From Clostridia bacterium (GTDB taxonomy: Bacteria > Bacillota > Clostridia > Oscillospirales > Acutalibacteraceae), in assembly GCA_900771185.1 (NCBI GenBank), contig CAAGND010000037.1, forward strand, positions 1-11,403: a DNA stretch of 11,403 nucleotides, written 5' to 3'. Of the stretch, positions 6,885-11,403 are shown piece after piece (within the stretch, counting starts at the first letter, position 1; every line of letters begins with the position of its first letter). The notes beneath the pieces were generated by a model. That model was not told the DNA's origin. It did not search any database and worked only from the letters and a program-made list of their open reading frames with translations. Position numbers and translations under genes: made by a program.

Positions 6885-6922
6885 GACGGGGCTGACGCAA
6901 ATGATGATGCGTCAGCCCCGTC
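6885..6922. terminator. Strong hairpin terminator
   Basis: GACGGGGCTGACGCA (6885-6899) and TGCGTCAGCCCCGTC (6908-6922) form a perfect 15-bp stem with an 8-nt loop. A T5 run (6927-6931) follows, giving a classic intrinsic terminator for the amidohydrolase transcript. It also lies 20 bp past the esterase stop on the - strand, where the tail is poorer (CAAACTTG), so it may block readthrough in both directions. Confidence 0.9.
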
Positions 6923-6941
6923 TCTGTTTTTATTCGGTATT

Positions 6942-8084
6942 TTACAGCTTCGGCTGCGGTTTTGTATAGTTTTCCACGGCATACATAAAGCCGTCAAGCA
7001 TGAACTGCTTGGCATCCTTTGCCACAGAAGTATAGGAGAACATATCAAAGCCATGGAAGCAGCCGTCATACATTTTGAAAGAAACCTCAACCCCGGCCTC
7101 CCTCAGGGCGTTGACATAGTTCACCGTCTCATCTCTGAACGGGTCAATTGTGCCTATGTAAGTCAGCGTGGGCGGCAGTCCGCTGTAATCGGTTTCTCTC
7201 GCGGGAGCAGCATATTTTGATACATTGTCCGTCCCGAAATCCTCCCCGAGATAAAGCTTCCATCCGGCGATATTTGACTTGGTATTCCATATCGGAGCGT
7301 CATTGTTCTGTGAGGACTCCGTTATCATCCTGTCGTCAAGCATAGGATAGAGCGGCATCTGAAAAGCGACGGAAACCTCTCCCCTGTCACGCGCAAGAAG
7401 TGTCACAGCCGCCGTAAGTCCGCCGCCGGCACTGTTGCCGCCGACAAAGATCTGATCTGAACGCATGCCGTAGCGTTCTCCGTTATCCCTGAGCCACAGC
7501 AGCGCCTGATAGCAATCATTGAGCGCGGCAGGATACGGAGCGGAGGTCGAATTGGTATAGTCGGGGGCGACCACGACACAGCCGGAAGCCTCAACAAACG
7601 CCTGAACGAACGCATGATCCTGCTCCGGGATACCTATGGCGTATCCGCCGCCGTGTATCCACAGCAGTCCGGGCACTCCCTCTTTTGGCTGCTTGGGACT
7701 GTATACACACAGACGAAGCTCACTTCCGTCGGCACGGCTGATTTTTATCTGCTCATATTTAATCCCTCTTGTGACATTGACTCCTATGCCGAAGTTGTCC
7801 AGAATGAAATTGCAGAGCTTGAATGTTGTCTCTGAAAAGCTCGGCAAAATAAAGCGTATCACCGAGCCCACGAGCCTGAGCTCGGGATTTATCATATCCG
7901 CTGTAATATTCATATCTTTTCCCGACAACCTCTCCAGCAGCGAAACAACAGAATCCTCAATTCGTTGCCATGTCTCGCCGCAGCTTTCTTTTTCCGGTTC
8001 TCCCGTAAGTGCCCAAACGCTGGGTATGCACGCAGTAAACACCAGGCAGAAACACAGTATTAACGCCGTAATCCTTTTTTTCAC
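6942..8084 (-). CDS. Exported alpha/beta-hydrolase esterase/lipase (HSL family)
   Basis: This 380-residue predicted carboxylesterase is of the hormone-sensitive-lipase type (alpha/beta hydrolase fold 3). The oxyanion-hole motif HGGG is at 144-147, the nucleophile S218 is in GNSAGG, and D314 (GTIDPFRDE) and H344 (CFHGFD) complete the triad. The N-terminus (KKRITALILCFCLVFTAC...VWA) is a signal peptide. Cleavage after VWA would release the protein, while Cys19 is a weak lipobox candidate (FTAC). A region of about 80 residues before the hydrolase core is unassigned and may be a lid or cap. I chose GTG 8084, 8 bp after AAGGAG (8093-8098); a TTG at 8087 is in frame but only 5 bp away. It follows glgA closely, behind that gene's terminator. 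The substrate is unknown; esters or acetylated sugars are possible. Confidence 0.9.
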   Translation of the reverse strand: MKKRITALILCFCLVFTACIPSVWALTGEPEKESCGETWQRIEDSVVSLLERLSGKDMNITADMINPELRLVGSVIRFILPSFSETTFKLCNFILDNFGIGVNVTRGIKYEQIKISRADGSELRLCVYSPKQPKEGVPGLLWIHGGGYAIGIPEQDHAFVQAFVEASGCVVVAPDYTNSTSAPYPAALNDCYQALLWLRDNGERYGMRSDQIFVGGNSAGGGLTAAVTLLARDRGEVSVAFQMPLYPMLDDRMITESSQNNDAPIWNTKSNIAGWKLYLGEDFGTDNVSKYAAPARETDYSGLPPTLTYIGTIDPFRDETVNYVNALREAGVEVSFKMYDGCFHGFDMFSYTSVAKDAKQFMLDGFMYAVENYTKPQPKL

Positions 8085-8107
8085 CAAAACCTCTCCTTCT
8101 TAAAAAT

Positions 8108-8134
8108 AAAGGCGGCAAAAAACATGCCGCCTTT
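8108..8134 (-). terminator. Hairpin terminator after glgA
   Basis: On the - strand AAAGGCGGCA and TGCCGCCTTT pair perfectly over 10 bp with a 7-nt loop, followed by an ATTTTTA tail. It starts 7 bp after the glgA stop and ends 9 bp before the ribosome site of the esterase gene, filling most of the 56-bp gap between them. Confidence 0.88.
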
Positions 8135-8140
8135 ATATAT

Positions 8141-9565
8141 TTATTTCCCCAAGACCTGTCTGTAAAGCCGCATATACTCCCTTGCAGAGCGCCCCCAACT
8201 GTTGTCACATTCGGCGGCACGCTGTGTGAGGGAAGCCCAGAACGCCTTGTCACTATAAGCCGCAAGCGCACGGCGAATGGCACCCAGCATATCATGGGCG
8301 TTATAGCTCTTGAATGTGAATCCGTTACCCTTGCCGTCACCGCAGTCGGAGATACTGTCCTTGAGTCCTCCTGTCTCCCTGACCACCGGCAGAGTCGCAT
8401 ATCTGAGCGCCAGCATCTGCGAAAGTCCGCACGGCTCGCTCTTTGACGGCATGAGGAAGATATCGCTTCCGGCATAGATTTTGCGCGCGAGCTCAGGCAC
8501 AAACGCTATGCGCAGGCCGACCTTGCCGGGGAACCTCGCCGCGACTTCACGAAAGAAGTTCTCATACTCCCAGTCGCCCGTTCCCAGCACGACGAGCTGA
8601 ACATCAGTTGTTTCAAGCAGCTCATAAAGCACCGCCTTCACAAGGTCAAGTCCCTTGTGCGAAACAAGACGTGAGACCATGCCGATTATCGGCACATCAG
8701 GCTTCTCCGGCAGAGAAAAGGTTCTCTGAAGATCGGCCTTATCCTCCGCCTTGCCGGACAGATCCTCCGCAGAGAAATTTTTCGCCAGCGCCTTATCCGT
8801 TGCCGGGTCATAGACATCAACATCAATTCCGTTGAGGATGCCGCAGAGCTTATATCTCCTGTCCCTGAGTATCGGGTCAAGTCCGTGGCTGAACCATGGG
8901 TCAAGAATCTCCTGAGCATAAGTCGGGCTGACGGTTGTGACGGCATCGGCACATTCAATAGCGCCTTTCATAAGGTTGATATCGCCGCTGAACTCCAGAA
9001 GCTGCTCGTTATACTGAGGTATACCGAGAACATCGGCGAGAATCTCCTTGCCGTAGACGCCCTGATACTGAATATTGTGAATTGTGAATATATTCTTTAT
9101 TCCCTCATAGCCCTCACGGTTGGCATAGAGCGTGGAATAATAAACCGGTATCATCGCGGTCTGCCAGTCATTGGAATGAATTATATCGGGCTTGAAATCT
9201 ATATAAGGAATTATCTCCAGCACTGCACGGGAGAAAAACGCGAAGCGCTCCGCGTCGTCATAGTGACCGTATATCCCGTCACGTTTGAAATAATATTCAT
9301 TATCAAGCAGATAGTATATTACCCCGTCCACCTTGGCTTCAAAAATTCCGCAATACTGCCTGCGCCATGAAACCGGAACGCTGATATGCGTGATAAACTG
9401 CATATTATCCCGCAGCTCCTGCTTTATCCCGCCGTAAAGCGGCATAACCACACGGCAGCCGACCAGTCTCTGTCTCAGCGCTTTCGGCAGTGCTCCCGCA
9501 ACATCGCCCAAACCGCCGCTGGCCATAAACGGGAGTGCCTCGCTTGATGCGTAAAGAATTTTCAA
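8141..9565 (-). CDS. glgA: Glycogen synthase (ADP-glucose-dependent)
   Basis: GlgA adds glucose from ADP-glucose to growing alpha-1,4-glucan chains (glycogen). It is cytosolic and GT-B fold. At 474 residues it matches the usual ~477. The N-terminal GT5 domain starts MKILYASSEALPF and carries SGGLGDVAGALPK, TIHNIQYQG (H163) and SNDWQTA. The C-terminal GT1-like domain holds R299 and K304 (SRLVSHKG) and catalytic E377 in SEPCGLSQ, at nearly the same positions as in E. coli. The KTGGL motif reads A15-SGGL, so the Lys that contacts ADP-glucose in E. coli is Ala. Similar ASGGL forms occur in clostridial GlgAs, so I do not read this as inactivation. The start is a TTG at 9565 with AAAGGGG (9574-9580) 8 bp upstream. 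It follows the CAP lipoprotein gene after 29 bp and probably belongs to an operon with glgD. Confidence 0.96.
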   Translation of the reverse strand: MKILYASSEALPFMASGGLGDVAGALPKALRQRLVGCRVVMPLYGGIKQELRDNMQFITHISVPVSWRRQYCGIFEAKVDGVIYYLLDNEYYFKRDGIYGHYDDAERFAFFSRAVLEIIPYIDFKPDIIHSNDWQTAMIPVYYSTLYANREGYEGIKNIFTIHNIQYQGVYGKEILADVLGIPQYNEQLLEFSGDINLMKGAIECADAVTTVSPTYAQEILDPWFSHGLDPILRDRRYKLCGILNGIDVDVYDPATDKALAKNFSAEDLSGKAEDKADLQRTFSLPEKPDVPIIGMVSRLVSHKGLDLVKAVLYELLETTDVQLVVLGTGDWEYENFFREVAARFPGKVGLRIAFVPELARKIYAGSDIFLMPSKSEPCGLSQMLALRYATLPVVRETGGLKDSISDCGDGKGNGFTFKSYNAHDMLGAIRRALAAYSDKAFWASLTQRAAECDNSWGRSAREYMRLYRQVLGK

Positions 9566-9594
9566 AATTACCGCCCCTTTCGGTATATACTTTT

Positions 9595-10536
9595 TTACTT
9601 TGATTTTATAAACACCTGTGTCGCCATTATACGCATGCCGTCACAGACAACGCCTATTCCGACAAAATCAAAGTTCTTGTTCATCATATTCGCGTTGTGC
9701 CCTGAAGAATTGCGCCACATATCATATATGTAAGCGGCGGTCGCGCCCGCGGAATTCACATTGACGGCAAGCGCCGGCACCGAAGCTATATTCTCCCCTG
9801 CGGCGGAATAGGATATTCCAGCCGTTTTCATCCATTCGAAGGTGTTGCTGCCGTCCGGCGCGGTATGATCAAAATAATTATACCTGAGCATGTGCAGGCT
9901 CTTATAGCGCGCCATTTCACGCAGATCGTCCCTCATTGCCAGTTTCCCCGCTCCGGACAGAACACGGTCGTTGTTCATGAGCCTCAAAAGCTCGTCCTCA
10001 ACTGCTTCAAGATACCTGTCCGACTCGCCCGGTTCAAGCTGTGGCAGCTTATCGGTAACCGAGCCTGCCGGCGCCTGTGTCGACGGCTCGGTTGCGGCCG
10101 TCGTCATTTCTGTTCCGGGAAAAGTCTGTATCTCTTCCGTTGTCATCTCCGTCGGGAGCTCATCTGTCTTCGCAGTTGTCCCGTCCGCACGAGTTTCCGA
10201 CGGTTTGGGTGCTGTCACCGCCGGTCTCTGTGTTGTGCTGACAATGTCAGCGTCAGGCTCAGTCACCATTATGCTCTGTGCCTGAGGAACTGTGGGGATA
10301 GGCGCGGGTACATAAACCTGCGTGTAACCGCGTGTTGCCTGCGTGCTTTGCGTCTGAGCGCTCTGTGTCTGAGTGCTTTGCGTCTGTGTCGGTTCCGACG
10401 CCTGCATCTCATTCTCAGTCTGAACCGAAGATGTGTGCGTCATCTCCGGTTCCTTTTTTTCGCCGCCGTTCGCCGAGCACGAGGCGAACAGCATTGCGAA
10501 AATTACAAAAATTATTCCGGTTATTTTTAACTTCAT
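9595..10536 (-). CDS. CAP (SCP/PR1-like) domain lipoprotein
   Basis: This 313-residue predicted surface protein starts with a lipoprotein-type signal, KLKITGIIFVIFAMLFAS before C20. The box FASC is slightly off consensus, so anchoring is likely rather than certain. Residues ~21-172 form a long Thr/Gln/Pro/Ser-rich linker with pentapeptide TQTQS repeats, consistent with a cell-wall-spanning stalk. Residues ~175-312 are a CAP domain: LLRLMNNDR, H215, YNYFDHTAPDG, GENIA (E248), SSGHNANMMN (H280) and FVGIGV. The His/Glu cavity residues are retained. Bacterial CAP proteins resemble sporulation-associated YkwD, and their biochemical role is poorly defined. The ATG at 10536 has GGAGGGG (10542-10548) 5 bp upstream. 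It lies between glgD (28-bp gap) and glgA (29-bp gap), so it probably shares their transcript. A link to glycogen metabolism is not evident from its sequence. Confidence 0.93.
   Translation of the reverse strand: MKLKITGIIFVIFAMLFASCSANGGEKKEPEMTHTSSVQTENEMQASEPTQTQSTQTQSAQTQSTQATRGYTQVYVPAPIPTVPQAQSIMVTEPDADIVSTTQRPAVTAPKPSETRADGTTAKTDELPTEMTTEEIQTFPGTEMTTAATEPSTQAPAGSVTDKLPQLEPGESDRYLEAVEDELLRLMNNDRVLSGAGKLAMRDDLREMARYKSLHMLRYNYFDHTAPDGSNTFEWMKTAGISYSAAGENIASVPALAVNVNSAGATAAYIYDMWRNSSGHNANMMNKNFDFVGIGVVCDGMRIMATQVFIKSK
10345..10389. repeat. Three 15-bp tandem repeats in the CAP lipoprotein linker
   Basis: Units at 10345-10359, 10360-10374 and 10375-10389 follow GCTTTGCGTCTGAGC with 2-3 substitutions each. 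They encode T/A-Q-T-Q-S pentapeptides in the linker of the CAP protein. A diverged fourth copy may lie at about 10330-10344. Being in-frame multiples of 15, copy changes would lengthen or shorten the linker without a frameshift. Confidence 0.8.
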
Positions 10537-10564
10537 TGGTTCCCCTCCCTCCCGGGAGCGGTAA

Positions 10565-11403
10565 CTAAACGACTATACCCTTGCCGACATAAACCGGGAA
10601 AGTCTCCGTACCGCAAAGAATCTGCCCGGGTTTAATTATTGCTATTTTATCCATTATCACGCTGTTGACCTGTGCACCCTCTCCGATAAAAGATCCCTGC
10701 ATGACAATTGAGTTTTTAACAACGGCATCCTTGCCGACCGTTACACCTCTGAAAAGTATACTGTTTTCGACCTTGCCCTCAATATTGCATCCGTCCGCGA
10801 TAAGGCAGTTTTTGACATCTGAGCCGAGGCCGTATATCGCCGGCACCTCATCGCGTACCTTTGTATATATCGGTCGCTCACGGCAGAACAGCTCTCTGCG
10901 GTTATCCGCGTTGAGCAGCTCCATATTGATATTATAAAAGCTTCCCAGAGAATCAAGGGTTCTCGCAAAGCCGTCAACACGGTAGCCGTAAATTTTCAGG
11001 CTGCCGACCTGGCGCTGAATTATATCGCGTTCAAAATCCGTATAGTGCATACTGGCCGCCTCCGCGACAAGGCGCTCAAGCAGCGACTTTTTGAGCAGCA
11101 GGATATTGAGCGAATAGTCGCTCTGCCCACCGCCCGCGGAGGTTATCGCAACGGATCTGATGCGACCCTCCTCATTCATCTCAAAATTCATGGTGCTTGA
11201 GAGTGCCGGAGTATCTCCGTGGCGGTATGCTATGGTGATATCCGCGCCGCTCTTTTCATGAGCATCAAACAGGTGCTGAAAATCAATGTTGCACACAGTG
11301 TTGCAGTCGCTTATGAGCACATATTCATTCGTGGCGTGGCCGATGAACGTGCCGCAGCCAATAAGCGCATCTATCCTGTTCGAGAAAAGCCCGCCCGCTC
11401 CCT
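10565..11403 (-). CDS. glgD: Glucose-1-phosphate adenylyltransferase subunit GlgD, N-terminally truncated by the window edge
   Basis: The frame is open to the right edge, giving about 279 residues of the C-terminal part; full GlgD is about 370, so roughly 90 N-terminal residues lie outside. GlgD is the non-catalytic or regulatory partner of GlgC in Firmicutes, together making ADP-glucose from glucose-1-phosphate and ATP. The visible part begins late in the nucleotidyltransferase-like domain, with YVLISDCNTVCNIDF typical of GlgD, then YIN-type motifs (SLGSFYNINMELL). It ends in a left-handed beta-helix of hexapeptide repeats (GSDVKNCLIADGCNIEG, FRGVTVGKDAVVKNSIV). An internal GTG at 11320 would cut the domain and has no reason to be the true start. 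The stop is 28 bp before the CAP lipoprotein start. A glgC gene is expected beyond the edge, but this is inference. Confidence 0.95.
   Translation of the reverse strand, partial: GAGGLFSNRIDALIGCGTFIGHATNEYVLISDCNTVCNIDFQHLFDAHEKSGADITIAYRHGDTPALSSTMNFEMNEEGRIRSVAITSAGGGQSDYSLNILLLKKSLLERLVAEAASMHYTDFERDIIQRQVGSLKIYGYRVDGFARTLDSLGSFYNINMELLNADNRRELFCRERPIYTKVRDEVPAIYGLGSDVKNCLIADGCNIEGKVENSILFRGVTVGKDAVVKNSIVMQGSFIGEGAQVNSVIMDKIAIIKPGQILCGTETFPVYVGKGIVV

Noticed and set aside
10345..10389. Short direct repeats considered as a CRISPR-like array
   Set aside because: The units are contiguous 15-mers without spacers and are in frame within a coding linker.
9865..10530. + strand open frame of 221 codons rich in Arg and Cys opposite the CAP lipoprotein
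   Set aside because: Its composition is the expected antisense of the Thr/Gln/Pro-rich linker, with no initiation signal.

Overview
The window looks like a piece of a Clostridia-type Firmicutes chromosome, probably gut-associated and in the Ruminococcaceae/Oscillospiraceae range. That placement is inference. It rests on GlgD (a glucose-1-phosphate adenylyltransferase-like subunit typical of Firmicutes), purine-rich AAAGGA/GGAGG ribosome binding sites, TTG and GTG starts, and AT-rich gaps between genes of moderate GC. The first ~50 bases are not genomic: they carry an Illumina adapter-like sequence plus an EcoRI-site-rich linker, so the left end is a library or assembly boundary.

Layout, left to right: (1) the 3' part of an unrecognised + strand gene (about 51-458), facing an extended-SDR NAD-dependent epimerase/reductase (513-1514, -) across a shared hairpin terminator. 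(2) A 342-bp divergent gap with promoters, then a + strand pair: glycerol kinase glpK (1857-3365) and an NAD-type malic enzyme (3402-4571). (3) A bidirectional terminator and an XRE-family regulator (4609-5256, -), divergent from a + strand pair: a histidine-phosphatase-family protein (5362-5997) and a TIM-barrel amidohydrolase (6058-6876). (4) A strong hairpin, then a - strand block read right to left: glgD (runs off the right edge), a CAP-domain lipoprotein (9595-10536), glgA (8141-9565) and an exported alpha/beta-hydrolase esterase (6942-8084).

How the genes fit together: glgD and glgA make ADP-glucose (with a GlgC expected off the right edge) and polymerise it into glycogen. A predicted surface CAP lipoprotein lies between them with about 28-bp gaps, so it is probably co-transcribed. 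GlpK feeds glycerol into the triose-phosphate pool, and malic enzyme interconverts malate and pyruvate, so the pair supports three-carbon metabolism and redox balance.

I see no CRISPR array, phage, transposon, tRNA, rRNA or defence island, and no convincing new multi-gene system. Most of the window is ordinary housekeeping metabolism. The best leads are: the histidine-phosphatase homologue has Asn where the phospho-accepting His of the RHG motif should be; a CAP lipoprotein gene sits inside the glycogen operon; and the esterase start lies directly behind the glgA terminator with almost no room for a promoter.
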